Notes: generated by a model from the letters alone, not told the origin. 64,000 bases of DNA from Pseudomonas sp. G34 (GCF_031119625.1 NZ_JAVHZV010000030.1:372001-436000), one strand, 5' to 3'. Positions 8,111-17,119 are shown, numbered from the stretch's first letter. Program-made: numbers and translations.

Positions 8111-9114
8111 CCGCACTCGATGCCAAGCGCCCGCTGCAACTGAACGACCAGGGCCAGCTGCGCCACTTCCTGTCCCTCGACGGCCTGCCCCGCGAGCTGC
8201 TGACGGAAATCCTCGACACCGCCGACTCCTTTCTGGAAGTCGGCGCCCGCGCCGTCAAGAAGGTTCCGCTGCTGCGCGGCAAGACCGTGTGCAACGTGTT
8301 CTTCGAGAACTCCACGCGTACCCGCACCACCTTCGAACTGGCCGCCCAGCGCCTGTCCGCCGACGTGATCAGCCTCAATGTGTCGACCAGCTCGACCAGC
8401 AAGGGCGAAACGCTGTTCGACACCCTGCGCAACCTCGAAGCCATGGCCGCCGACATCTTCGTGGTGCGCCATGCCGCCTCCGGTGCCGCGCACTTCATCG
8501 CCGAGCACGTGTGCCCGAACCTGGCGATCATCAACGGTGGCGACGGCCGCCATGCGCACCCGACCCAGGGCATGCTCGACATGCTGACCATCCGCCGGCA
8601 CAAGGGCAGCTTCGAGAACCTCTCGGTGGCCATCGTTGGCGACATCCTGCATTCGCGGGTGGCGCGCTCCAACATGCTGGCGCTGAAAACCCTCGGCTGC
8701 CCGGACATCCGCGTGATCGCGCCGAAGACCCTGCTGCCCATCGGCCTGGAAGAAAGCTACGGCGTGCGGGTGTTCAGCGACGCCAACCAAGGCCTCAAGG
8801 ATGTCGACGTGGTGATCATGCTGCGCCTGCAGCGCGAGCGCATGACCGGCGGCCTGCTGCCCAGCGAGGGCGAGTTCTACCGCCTGTTCGGCCTCACCGA
8901 GCAGCGCCTCAAGCTGGCCAAGCCCGATGCCCTGGTCATGCACCCGGGGCCGATCAACCGCGGCGTGGAGATCGAGTCGGCGGTCGCCGACGGCCCGCAA
9001 TCGGTGATCCTCAACCAGGTCACCTACGGCATCGCCATCCGCATGGCCGTGCTGTCCATGGCCATGAGCGGCCAGAACGCGCAACGCCAACTCAACGCTG
9101 AGGAGCACAACTGA
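8107..9114 (+). CDS. pyrB: Aspartate carbamoyltransferase catalytic subunit
   Basis: Catalyses carbamoyl phosphate + aspartate to carbamoylaspartate in pyrimidine synthesis. It has 335 aa, the carbamoyl-phosphate motif FFENSTRTRTTFE (STRTR at 69-73), the mobile loop SSTSKGETLFDT, the HPTQGMLDM motif, and HPGPINRG near the C-terminus. In Pseudomonas PyrB assembles with an inactive dihydroorotase homologue, encoded immediately downstream with a 1-nt overlap. Confidence 0.97.
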   Translation: MTALDAKRPLQLNDQGQLRHFLSLDGLPRELLTEILDTADSFLEVGARAVKKVPLLRGKTVCNVFFENSTRTRTTFELAAQRLSADVISLNVSTSSTSKGETLFDTLRNLEAMAADIFVVRHAASGAAHFIAEHVCPNLAIINGGDGRHAHPTQGMLDMLTIRRHKGSFENLSVAIVGDILHSRVARSNMLALKTLGCPDIRVIAPKTLLPIGLEESYGVRVFSDANQGLKDVDVVIMLRLQRERMTGGLLPSEGEFYRLFGLTEQRLKLAKPDALVMHPGPINRGVEIESAVADGPQSVILNQVTYGIAIRMAVLSMAMSGQNAQRQLNAEEHN

Positions 9115-10385
9115 TGCGTACCCGTATCCTCGGCGCCCGCGTCATCGACCCGAGCAGCGGCCTCGATCAGGTCGCCGATCTGTATATAGAAGGTGGCAAG
9201 CTGAGCGCCATTGGCCAGGCCCCGGCCGGTTTCGCCGCCGACCAGACGCTGGATGCCAGCGGCCTGGTCGCTGCGCCCGGCCTGGTCGACCTCTCCGTCG
9301 CCCTGCGCGAGCCCGGCTACAGCCGCAAGGGCAACATTGCCAGCGAAACCCTGGCCGCCGCTGCCGGCGGCGTGACCAGCCTGTGCTGCCCGCCGATCAC
9401 CAAACCGGTACTGGACACCTCGGCGGTTGCCGAGCTGATCCTCGACCGCGCCCGCGAGGCCGGTCATGCCAAGGTGTTTCCCATTGGCGCCCTGAGCAAG
9501 GGGCTCGATGGCGAACAACTCGCCGAACTGGTCGCCCTGCGCGATGCCGGCTGCGTGGCGTTCGGCAACGGCCTGAACAACTTCCGCAACGCGCGCACCC
9601 TGCGCCGCGCCCTGGAATACGCCGCCACCTTCGACCTCACGGTGATCTTCCATTCCCAGGACCATGACCTCGCCGAAGGCGGCCTGGCCCATGAAGGTGC
9701 CACCGCCAGCTTCCTCGGTTTGTCGGGCATCCCGGAAACCGCCGAAACCGTGGCCCTGGCGCGCGACCTGCTGCTGGTCGAGCAGAGCGGCGTACGCGCC
9801 CATTTCAGCCAGCTGACCAGTGCCCGGGGCGCCGGGCTGATCGCCGATGCCCAGGCCCGCGGCCTGCCAGTCACGGCCGACGTGGCGCTGTACCAGCTGA
9901 TCCTTACCGACGAAGCGCTGATCGACTTCTCCAGCCTCTATCACGTGCAGCCGCCGCTGCGCACTCGCGCCGACCGCGACGGTCTGCGCGAGGCGGTGAA
10001 GAGCGGCGTGATCAGCGCCATCTCCAGCCATCACCAGCCCCACGAGCTCGACGCCAAACTGGCGCCGTTCGGTGAAACCGAGCCTGGTATGAGTGGTGTG
10101 CAGCTGCTGCTGCCACTGGCCATGACCCTGGTGCAGGATGGCCTGCTGGACTTGCCGACCCTGCTGGCGCGCCTGAGCAGCGGCCCGGCGCAGGCGCTAC
10201 GCCTGCCGGCCGGCCAGCTCAAAGCAGGTCATGCTGCGGATATCCTGCTGTTCGATCCGCAAGCTTCCACCGTGGCTGGCGAAAGCTGGTACTCGAAAGG
10301 CCGTAACAGCCCGTTCCTCGGCCACTGCCTGCCGGGGCAGGTGCGTTACACCCTGGTAGACGGGCATATCAGCTTCCAACGCTGA
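9114..10385 (+). CDS. pyrC': Dihydroorotase-like protein PyrC' (non-catalytic ATCase partner)
   Basis: 423-aa dihydroorotase homologue. The zinc-binding HxH motif after the GLVD strand of active enzymes is missing: here the segment reads GLVDLSVALREPGYSRKG, where active enzymes have a His-x-His before LREPG. This is the known state of Pseudomonas PyrC', a structural subunit that makes the ATCase dodecamer with PyrB. The TGATG junction with pyrB supports coupled synthesis in stoichiometric amounts. Catalytic inactivity is inferred from the missing ligands. Confidence 0.93.
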   Translation: MRTRILGARVIDPSSGLDQVADLYIEGGKLSAIGQAPAGFAADQTLDASGLVAAPGLVDLSVALREPGYSRKGNIASETLAAAAGGVTSLCCPPITKPVLDTSAVAELILDRAREAGHAKVFPIGALSKGLDGEQLAELVALRDAGCVAFGNGLNNFRNARTLRRALEYAATFDLTVIFHSQDHDLAEGGLAHEGATASFLGLSGIPETAETVALARDLLLVEQSGVRAHFSQLTSARGAGLIADAQARGLPVTADVALYQLILTDEALIDFSSLYHVQPPLRTRADRDGLREAVKSGVISAISSHHQPHELDAKLAPFGETEPGMSGVQLLLPLAMTLVQDGLLDLPTLLARLSSGPAQALRLPAGQLKAGHAADILLFDPQASTVAGESWYSKGRNSPFLGHCLPGQVRYTLVDGHISFQR

Positions 10386-10400
10386 TCACCCACCGGCCCA

Positions 10401-10425
10401 TGTGGGAGCGGGCCATGCCCGCGAA
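10401..10425. repeat. REP element
   Basis: TGTGGGAGCGGGCCATGCCC followed by GCGAA is a typical Pseudomonas repetitive extragenic palindrome. It lies between pyrC' (ends 10385) and the convergent TM2 gene (ends 10501). The rest of this 115-bp gap holds only a weak second inverted fragment near 10455-10467. Confidence 0.75.
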
Positions 10426-10500
10426 ATAATCCGCATCAACCAGGCATCCCTGTCGCCCACAAGGGCCGGCAGCGACGCCTGGCCTCACCTTCCAGCAACC

Positions 10501-10899
10501 TTACCCCTCACGCGCATTCTTGATCGACACCTGGGTGTTCAGCGTCCAGAAGTCGTACAGCACGCCGACCAGAAACAGGCCACCGGTGCACAGGTAGATG
10601 ATGCCGGTGATCCATTTTCCCTGGTACATGCGGTGCACGCCGAAGACGCCGAGAAATGTCAGCAGGATCCAGGCGACGTTGAAATCGGTGCTGCCTGCGG
10701 TAAAGCGCAAGTCCGCCTCCCGATCCATCGCCGGGATCAGGAACAGGTCGATGATCCAGCCAATGAACAACAAGCCCAGGGTGAAGAACCAGATGGTGCC
10801 GGTCACCGGCTTGCCGTAATAGAAGCGGTGCGCACCGAGGAAGCCGAAGATCCACAGCAGGTAGCCGATGATCTTGCTATGGGTATCAGGACGCTGCAT
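10501..10899 (-). CDS. TM2-domain membrane protein
   Basis: Small inner-membrane protein (132 aa) with two TM2-type units. The first has LLWIFGFLGAHRFYYGKPVTG and a following helix; the second, after a soluble linker (residues about 60-75), has FLGVFGVHRMYQGKWITGI and a final helix. The GxHRFYxG signature is diagnostic for the TM2 domain, whose function in bacteria is unknown. It is transcribed alone and away from the radical SAM gene. Confidence 0.85.
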   Translation of the reverse strand: MQRPDTHSKIIGYLLWIFGFLGAHRFYYGKPVTGTIWFFTLGLLFIGWIIDLFLIPAMDREADLRFTAGSTDFNVAWILLTFLGVFGVHRMYQGKWITGIIYLCTGGLFLVGVLYDFWTLNTQVSIKNAREG

Positions 10900-11004
10900 C
10901 AGACTCTCCAGACAGATAGGTTGATTCGCTTCGATCCATGCAGGCGGTACAGGTTTCGCCTTTCACCGACGAGACGACCTTGCGGGGCTCGGGGGCTTAC
11001 TCGA

Positions 11005-11024
11005 TACTGTATATAAATACAGCT
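11005..11024. promoter_or_regulatory. LexA (SOS) box upstream of the radical SAM cassette
   Basis: TACTGTATATAAATACAGCT contains CTG-N10-CAG (11007-11022) with the A/T-rich core expected of a gamma-proteobacterial LexA site. It ends 15 nt before the ATG at 11039 and overlaps a TATAAA that could be the -10 box. LexA bound here would block transcription of the radical SAM/DUF4130 pair, implying induction by DNA damage. The match is visible; regulation is inferred. Confidence 0.88.
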
Positions 11025-11038
11025 ATCGAATCGTACCC

Positions 11039-12250
11039 ATGGAATTGATCGAAAAGCTCACGGTACTCGCCGACGCCGCCAAATACGATGTGTCCTGCGC
11101 CAGCAGCGGCGCCCCCAAGCGCAGCTCGAAAGGCCAGAGCGGCATGGGTGCCACCGACGGCATGGGCATCTGCCACAGTTTCACACCGGACGGGCGCTGT
11201 GTCGCGCTGCTGAAGATCCTGCTGACCAATTTCTGCCTGTACGACTGCCAGTATTGCGTCAACCGCCGCTCCAGCGACGTGCCCCGCGCGCGCTTCACCC
11301 CCGAGGAAGTGGTCACCCTGACCCTGGATTTCTACCGCCGCAACTGCATCAGCGGGCTGTTTCTCAGCTCCGGCATCATTCGCTCGGCGGACTACACCAT
11401 GGAGCAGCTCAATCGGGTCGCCAAGCTGCTGCGCGAAGAGCACGAGTTTCGCGGCTATATCCACCTCAAGACCATCCCAGATGCTTCGCCGGAGCTGATC
11501 GCCGAAGCCGGCCGCTACGCCGATCGCCTCAGCGTGAATATCGAGCTGCCCACCGAGAGCAGCCTGATTCGCCTGGCGCCGGAAAAGAGCGTGGCACCGA
11601 TCAAGCAGGCCATGGGCACCATTCGTGACGGCGTGGAGGAAGCCGACAGCGAGAAACGCGCACCGGCCTTCGCGCCGGCCGGGCAAAGCACGCAGATGAT
11701 CGTTGGCGCCGATGCCACCGACGACAGCACCATCCTGCACACCGCCCAGTCGCTGTACGGCGACTTTCGTCTCAAGCGCGTCTATTACTCGGCGTTCAGC
11801 CCGATTCCGCAGAGCCCCAAGAGCGTGCCCTTCGAGGCGCCGCCGCTGCTGCGCGAACACCGCCTGTACCAGGCGGACTTCCTGATGCGCGGCTACGGCT
11901 TCAAAGCCACCGAACTGCTCGACGGCCCCGGCAACCTGGCCCTGGATATCGACCCCAAGCTGGCCTGGGCGCTGAACAACCGCCAGCACTTTCCGGTCGA
12001 CCTCAATCGCGCGGACGTCACCATGATCGCCCGCATCCCCGGTATCGGCGTGCTCAGCGCCCAGCGCCTGGTCGCCCTACGTCGGCAGAAGCGCATCCGC
12101 TTTGCAGACGTTGGCCGCCTGCGTTGTGCGCTGGAAAAGGCCAAGCCGTTTATCGTCACCCAGGACTACCGCCCGGCTCAGGCGACCCGCGAATCCCTGG
12201 TACTGCGCCAGCAACTGAGCGAAGCGCCACAACAGATGGGGCTGTGGTGA
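11039..12250 (+). CDS. Putative DNA modification/repair radical SAM protein
   Basis: 403-aa radical SAM enzyme of the family usually named putative DNA modification/repair radical SAM protein. Cluster cysteines C66, C70 and C73 lie in LTNFCLYDCQYCVNRR, after an N-terminal block with a C20 and C45 pattern. The C-terminal part carries a helix-hairpin-helix (IARIPGIGVLSAQRLVALRR, about residues 328-348), a non-specific DNA-binding unit. It overlaps the next gene by 1 nt (TGATG). No clear Shine-Dalgarno precedes the ATG, and the LexA box is only 15 nt upstream, so the leader is very short. Substrate is unknown. Confidence 0.88.
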   Translation: MELIEKLTVLADAAKYDVSCASSGAPKRSSKGQSGMGATDGMGICHSFTPDGRCVALLKILLTNFCLYDCQYCVNRRSSDVPRARFTPEEVVTLTLDFYRRNCISGLFLSSGIIRSADYTMEQLNRVAKLLREEHEFRGYIHLKTIPDASPELIAEAGRYADRLSVNIELPTESSLIRLAPEKSVAPIKQAMGTIRDGVEEADSEKRAPAFAPAGQSTQMIVGADATDDSTILHTAQSLYGDFRLKRVYYSAFSPIPQSPKSVPFEAPPLLREHRLYQADFLMRGYGFKATELLDGPGNLALDIDPKLAWALNNRQHFPVDLNRADVTMIARIPGIGVLSAQRLVALRRQKRIRFADVGRLRCALEKAKPFIVTQDYRPAQATRESLVLRQQLSEAPQQMGLW

Positions 12251-13107
12251 TGTACTCGGTGTGTTTCGACGGCAGCTTCGCCGGCTGGCGAGAAGCGGCC
12301 AGAACGCAGTTGCGCCGCGGCATGGCTCCCCATCAGCTGAGCTGGGTACAGGACAGCCAGGAACATCACGACCTGTTCGGCCAACTGGACGAACCACCAC
12401 CGGCCGTGGCGGCTGATCGCCCGGTGCGCGTGCCGCGCGCCCTGATCGAACAGTTGGAAAGCGCCTCGCGATTCCGCTGCGCCCAGCGCTGGGCGCTGCT
12501 GTACCGCATCCTCTGGCGCGTCGCCAATGGCGACCAGGCGGCCATGCTGGCTGGCGATATCGATGGCAGCGAGTTGCATGCCCGCCTCAAGGCGGTGCGT
12601 CGCGAAGCCCATCACCTGCATGCTTTTCTGCGCTTCAAGCCGCGGGATGCCAGCGCCGGCGGGCCGCAACTGGTGGCCTGGCATGAACCGGCCCACGATA
12701 TTCTGGCCAGCGCCTCGGGCCACTTCGCCGAGCGCCTCGGCCGGCAGACCTGGCTGATCGCCACGCCGGACGATGGCGTGTACTGGGACGGTGAGAAGCT
12801 GCAGCACGCCACCCCCTGCCCACCAGAGTGGCAACAACTGGCCCAGGGCACCGACGACCGCAACGAAGCGATGTGGCTGGCCTACTACGGCAGCACCTTC
12901 AACCCGGCGCGGCTCAATCGCAGCGTGCTGGAAACCAATATGCCGGTACGTTTCTGGCGCAACCTGCCCGAAGGCCCGCTGATTCCCCGCCTGATGAGCC
13001 AGGCCCGCGCAGGCGCCCAGGTCGATGGCCAGGCCGAGGCGGTGGCAGCCCGGCCTGGAAAGCGTATCAGCGCGGATGCAGAGAAAGTGCTGCCGGTACG
13101 GCAGTGA
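12250..13107 (+). CDS. DUF4130 (TIGR03915-type) DNA metabolism protein
   Basis: 285-aa partner of the radical SAM protein, starting MYSVCFDGSFAGWREAART. Visible blocks include YRILWRVANGD, VRREAHHLHAFLRFKPRD, PAHDILASASGHFAERLGRQTWLIATPDDGVYWDG, and AMWLAYYGSTFNPARLNRSVLETNMPVRFWRNLPEG, as in the DUF4130 family. In many Pseudomonas and other bacteria this domain is fused to a C-terminal uracil-DNA-glycosylase-like (UdgX-type) domain. Here the protein stops after the DUF4130 part and no glycosylase domain follows before pilU. Activity is not known. Confidence 0.85.
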   Translation: MYSVCFDGSFAGWREAARTQLRRGMAPHQLSWVQDSQEHHDLFGQLDEPPPAVAADRPVRVPRALIEQLESASRFRCAQRWALLYRILWRVANGDQAAMLAGDIDGSELHARLKAVRREAHHLHAFLRFKPRDASAGGPQLVAWHEPAHDILASASGHFAERLGRQTWLIATPDDGVYWDGEKLQHATPCPPEWQQLAQGTDDRNEAMWLAYYGSTFNPARLNRSVLETNMPVRFWRNLPEGPLIPRLMSQARAGAQVDGQAEAVAARPGKRISADAEKVLPVRQ

Positions 13108-13147
13108 GCCGCACCCGGCTGCTGCGCGCTATCAGCAAGGCAACAAA

Positions 13148-13167
13148 AAACCCGCCGAAGCGGGTTT
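13148..13167. terminator. Bidirectional terminator between DUF4130 gene and pilU
   Basis: AAACCCGC-CGAA-GCGGGTTT: 8-bp stem with a 4-nt loop (UUCG on the minus-strand RNA). The minus strand continues into a T-run, giving a strong terminator for pilTU, and the plus side can end the DUF4130 transcript. Confidence 0.85.
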
Positions 13168-13197
13168 CTCTGTACTGCCATCCAGGCAACAGACAGC

Positions 13198-14343
13198 TCA
13201 GCGGAAGCGCCGGCCCTGATCTTCGTCGCTGATTTCCAATGACAGCCCCTGGGAAACACTGGTCAGGTGCTCGCCATCGGTTTCCGAGCCGAGCTTGATC
13301 ATCAGGCGCAGGTCGTTCGCCGAGTCGGCGTACAGCAAGGCGTCTTCGTAGGTGATCTCGCCCTGGCTGTAGAGGTTGTAGAGCGCCTGGTCGAAGGTCT
13401 GCATGCCGTGCTCGGTGGAACGCTTCATCAGCGCCTTGAGCTCGTGCACTTCGCCCTTGCGGATCAGGTCAGCCGCCAGCGGGGTGTTGATCAGCACCTC
13501 GATCACCGCGCGGCGGCCCTTGCCGTCGGGCGTGGGGATCAGTTGCTGGGCGACGATAGCCTTGAGGTTCAGCGACAGATCCATCCATACCTGGTTCTGT
13601 CGGTCCGCCGGGAAGAAGTTGATGATCCGGTCCAGCGCCTGGTTGGCGTTGTTGGCGTGCAGGGTGGCCAGGCACAGGTGGCCGGTCTCGGCAAAGGCCA
13701 CGGCGTGGTCCATGGTCTCGCGGGTGCGCACCTCACCGATGAGGATCACGTCCGGCGCCTGGCGCAGGGTGTTCTTCAGCGCGATTTCGAAGGAGTCGGT
13801 GTCGATGCCCACTTCGCGCTGGGTGACGATGCAGTTCTGGTGCTGGTGGATGTACTCGATCGGGTCTTCGATGGAAATGATGTGGCCGCTGCTGTTCTTG
13901 TTGCGGTAGCCGATCATCGCCGCCAGGGAGGTGGATTTGCCGGTACCGGTGGCGCCGACGAACAGCACCAGGCCGCGCTTGGTCAGCGCCAGCTTCTTGA
14001 GGATTTCCGGCAACTTGAGGTCATCGAGCGTGGGGATGTTGGTCTCGATACGGCGCAGCACCATGCCAGCCAGGTTGCGCTGGTAGAAGGCGCTGACCCG
14101 GAAGCGGCCAATGCCGCGGGCGCTGATCGCGAAGTTGCATTCATGGTTTTCGGCGAAGTCGCGGCGCTGCTGCTCGTTCATCACCCCGTGCACGGTTTCA
14201 CGGGTCATTTCCGGCGACAGCGGGGTCTTGGTCACCGGCATGATCTTGCCATTGACCTTCATCGACGGCGGCACGCCCGCGGTGATGAACAGGTCGGAGC
14301 CGCCCTTCTCGACCATCAGGCGCAACAGTTTCTCGAATTCCAT
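13198..14343 (-). CDS. pilU: PilU, accessory pilus retraction ATPase
   Basis: Hexameric secretion-type ATPase that acts with PilT to retract type IV pili at the inner-membrane base. 381 aa, with an N-terminal PAS-like region (SDLFITAGVPPSMKV), Walker A GATGTGKS at 130-137, Asp box IISIEDPIEY, Walker B LIGEVRTRETM, and His box ETGHLCLATLH (219-229). It is the second gene after pilT (64-nt gap) and ends at the bidirectional terminator. Confidence 0.97.
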   Translation of the reverse strand: MEFEKLLRLMVEKGGSDLFITAGVPPSMKVNGKIMPVTKTPLSPEMTRETVHGVMNEQQRRDFAENHECNFAISARGIGRFRVSAFYQRNLAGMVLRRIETNIPTLDDLKLPEILKKLALTKRGLVLFVGATGTGKSTSLAAMIGYRNKNSSGHIISIEDPIEYIHQHQNCIVTQREVGIDTDSFEIALKNTLRQAPDVILIGEVRTRETMDHAVAFAETGHLCLATLHANNANQALDRIINFFPADRQNQVWMDLSLNLKAIVAQQLIPTPDGKGRRAVIEVLINTPLAADLIRKGEVHELKALMKRSTEHGMQTFDQALYNLYSQGEITYEDALLYADSANDLRLMIKLGSETDGEHLTSVSQGLSLEISDEDQGRRFR

Positions 14344-14407
14344 GGATGCTTACCTAAATGCGCTGGCGCGATGTTCCTGTGCGGCGGAGCGAGTCCGCCG
14401 GCAAGGC

Positions 14408-15442
14408 TTAGAAGTTTTCCGGGGTTTTAGCTTTTTCTCTAGCGCTTTCGCGGCTGACCAGGCCTTTGGAGACCAGCCTTTTCAGGCACGCATCGAGGGT
14501 TTCCATACCCAGCGCACCGCCGGTCTGGATGGCCGAGTACATCTGCGCCACCTTGTCTTCGCGGATCAGGTTACGGATCGCCGGGGTGCCGATCATGATT
14601 TCGTGGGCCGCCACCCGACCACCGCCAATCTTTTTCAGCAGGGTCTGGGAGATCACCGCCTGCAGCGATTCTGACAGCATGGAGCGCACCATGGATTTCT
14701 CTTCGGCCGGGAACACGTCGACCACCCGGTCGATGGTCTTGGCAGCGGAGGTGGTGTGCAGGGTGCCGAACACCAGATGGCCGGTTTCCGCGGCGGTCAG
14801 CGCCAGGCGGATGGTTTCCAGGTCGCGCATTTCGCCGACCAGGATGATGTCCGGGTCTTCACGCAGCGCCGAGCGCAGGGCTTCGGAGAAGCCGTGGGTG
14901 TCGCGGTGCACTTCACGCTGGTTGATCAGGCACTTCTTCGATTCGTGAACGAATTCGATCGGATCCTCGACGGTAAGGATGTGGTGGTACTTGTTGCTGT
15001 TGATGTAGTCGAGCATTGCCGCCAGGGTGGTGGATTTACCCGAACCGGTCGGCCCGGTCACCAGCACCAGCCCACGCGGCACGTCGGAGATCTTCTTGAA
15101 GATCTCGCCCATGCCGAGGTCTTCCATGCTCAGCACTTTCGAGGGAATGGTCCGGAATACCGCACCGCTACCGCGGTTCTGGTTGAAGGCGTTGACCCGG
15201 AAGCGCGCCACGCCCGGCACTTCGAACGAGAAGTCGGTCTCGAGGAATTCTTCGAAATCCTTGCGCTGCTTGTCGTTCATGATGTCGTAGATCAGCGCGT
15301 GCACCTGCTTGTGATCGAGGGCAGGCAGGTTGATCCGGCGGACATCGCCGTCGACCCGGATCATCGGCGGCAAGCCTGCGGAAAGGTGCAGGTCCGACGC
15401 GCCTTGCTTGGCGCTGAAGGCCAGCAGCTCGGTGATATCCAT
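14408..15442 (-). CDS. pilT: PilT, pilus retraction ATPase
   Basis: The main retraction motor for type IV pili. Start MDITELLAFSAKQGASDLHL gives the canonical 344 aa and is preceded by GGGAG. Walker A is GPTGSGKS (130-137), Asp box TVEDPIEFVH, Walker B IILVGEMRDLET, His box ETGHLVFGTLH, and the C-terminal AIRNLIRE motif needed for retraction is intact. Divergent from yggS across a 135-bp gap. Confidence 0.98.
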   Translation of the reverse strand: MDITELLAFSAKQGASDLHLSAGLPPMIRVDGDVRRINLPALDHKQVHALIYDIMNDKQRKDFEEFLETDFSFEVPGVARFRVNAFNQNRGSGAVFRTIPSKVLSMEDLGMGEIFKKISDVPRGLVLVTGPTGSGKSTTLAAMLDYINSNKYHHILTVEDPIEFVHESKKCLINQREVHRDTHGFSEALRSALREDPDIILVGEMRDLETIRLALTAAETGHLVFGTLHTTSAAKTIDRVVDVFPAEEKSMVRSMLSESLQAVISQTLLKKIGGGRVAAHEIMIGTPAIRNLIREDKVAQMYSAIQTGGALGMETLDACLKRLVSKGLVSRESAREKAKTPENF

Positions 15443-15577
15443 GGGACTCCCTAATGACGGTAGAATGCCGCGTAACTCAGGATAGGGGCCTTGAGGGATC
15501 ACCAGGCGGCTGCGCGAGCACGCCCTTGGCAGACCACCGTCAAGCCCGCAGAAACGCTCAGGCGGCAGGCGCAGGTA

Positions 15578-16264
15578 ATGTCCACGATAGCAGAGAATAT
15601 TGCAAAGGTCGGTGTGCGGATCCGTGAGGCGGCGCAAGCCTCGCAGCGAGATTTTTCATCCATTGGCCTGCTTGCCGTGAGCAAGACCAAGCCCGCCGAG
15701 GCCATTCGCGAAGCCCACGGGGCCGGCCTGCACGATTTTGGCGAGAACTATCTGCAGGAAGCGCTGGACAAGCAGACGCTGCTCGCCGATCTGCCGCTGA
15801 CCTGGCATTTCATCGGCCCCATCCAGTCCAACAAGACCCGCCCCATCGCCGAGCACTTCGCCTGGGTGCATTCGGTGGATCGCCTGAAGATCGCCGAACG
15901 CCTGAGTGCCCAGCGCCCGGCCGAGCTGCCGCCGCTGAACATCTGCCTGCAGGTCAACGTCAGTGGTGAGGCCAGCAAGTCCGGCTGCCAGCCTGACGAG
16001 CTCGCGGCGCTGGCACAGGCGGTTACACAACTGCCCAACCTGCGCCTGCGCGGATTGATGACAATTCCCGAGCCCACCGATGACGCCACCGCCCAGCGGG
16101 CTGCCTTCGCTCGCCTGCGCGCCCTGCGGGACGGCCTGAACCTGGGGCTCGACACCCTGTCCATGGGCATGAGCCACGACCTCGAAGCGGCCATTGCCGA
16201 AGGCGCGACCTGGGTGCGCATCGGCACCGCGCTGTTTGGCGAACGCGACTACGGCAAGGCCTGA
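15578..16264 (+). CDS. yggS: YggS-family PLP homeostasis protein
   Basis: 228-aa PLP-binding barrel protein (PLPBP family). The PLP lysine lies in LLAVSKTKPAEAI, followed by DFGENYLQEALDK, WHFIGPIQSNKTR, LMTIPEP and LSMGMSHDLEAAI-EGATWVRIGTALFG, all family signatures. It buffers pyridoxal phosphate and affects amino-acid metabolism; no enzymatic activity is known. First of a yggS-proC-yggT-yggU cluster that is conserved in proteobacteria. Confidence 0.95.
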   Translation: MSTIAENIAKVGVRIREAAQASQRDFSSIGLLAVSKTKPAEAIREAHGAGLHDFGENYLQEALDKQTLLADLPLTWHFIGPIQSNKTRPIAEHFAWVHSVDRLKIAERLSAQRPAELPPLNICLQVNVSGEASKSGCQPDELAALAQAVTQLPNLRLRGLMTIPEPTDDATAQRAAFARLRALRDGLNLGLDTLSMGMSHDLEAAIAEGATWVRIGTALFGERDYGKA

Positions 16265-16300
16265 ACCACCGATCTCGACTCTCTAGATAGGAACCTCACC

Positions 16301-17119
16301 ATGACCACTCCCCGCATCGCCTTCATTGGCGCCGGCAACATGGCTGCCAGCCTGATCGGCGGGCTGCTCGCCCAGGGCCTGCCGGCGGGCGCCATCCGCG
16401 CCAGCGACCGTGGCGCCGAGCAACGCGAGAAGATCGCCGGCGAACACGGTATCGACGTGGTGGCCAGCAATGCCGAGGCCTGCCGTGACGCTGACGTGAT
16501 CGTCCTGGCGGTCAAGCCGCAGGTCATGAAGGACGTGTGCCTGGACCTGGCGCCCCACCTGCAGACGGGCCAGTTGATCGTCTCCATCGCCGCCGGGATC
16601 ACCAGCACCAGCCTGGAGAACTGGCTCGGCCCGCGCGCCATCGTGCGCTGCATGCCCAACACCCCGTCGCTGCTGCGCCTGGGCGCCAGCGGCCTGTATG
16701 CCAATGCGCGAGTCAGCAGCGAACAACGCCAACAGGCCGAGCAGTTGCTCAGCGCTGTCGGCATCGCGGTGTGGTTGGACGAGGAAAAACTGATCGACGC
16801 AGTGACGGCGGTCTCCGGCAGCGGCCCGGCCTATTTCTTCCTGCTGATCGAGGCGATGACCGCCAGCGGCGAGAAGCTCGGCCTGCCCCGTGAGGTTGCC
16901 GCCAAGCTGACCCTGCAGACCGCCCTGGGCGCTGCGCAGATGGCTTTGAACAGCGATGTCGACGCCGCCGAGTTGCGGCGCCGCGTCACCTCGCCGGCCG
17001 GCACCACCGAAGCGGCGATCAACACATTCCAGGCTGGCGGCTTCGCAGCCCTGGTCGAGCAGGCCGTCAAGGCCGCCGACCAGCGCTCGGCCGAGCTGGC
17101 CGAACAACTGGGTCAATAA
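16301..17119 (+). CDS. proC: Pyrroline-5-carboxylate reductase
   Basis: Last step of proline synthesis, reducing P5C with NAD(P)H. 272 aa, N-terminal Rossmann motif IAFIGAGNMAASLIGGLL, VKPQVMKDV, MPNTPSLL, and the C-terminal dimer/substrate region AVTAVSGSGPAYFFLLIEAM and TSPAGTTEAAI. It lies 36 nt after yggS and 11 nt before yggT, in one operon. Confidence 0.97.
   Translation: MTTPRIAFIGAGNMAASLIGGLLAQGLPAGAIRASDRGAEQREKIAGEHGIDVVASNAEACRDADVIVLAVKPQVMKDVCLDLAPHLQTGQLIVSIAAGITSTSLENWLGPRAIVRCMPNTPSLLRLGASGLYANARVSSEQRQQAEQLLSAVGIAVWLDEEKLIDAVTAVSGSGPAYFFLLIEAMTASGEKLGLPREVAAKLTLQTALGAAQMALNSDVDAAELRRRVTSPAGTTEAAINTFQAGGFAALVEQAVKAADQRSAELAEQLGQ

Noticed and set aside
8032..9108. Long antisense frame opposite pyrB
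   Set aside because: pyrB is unambiguous; the antisense translation is His/Gly/Gln-rich low-information sequence.
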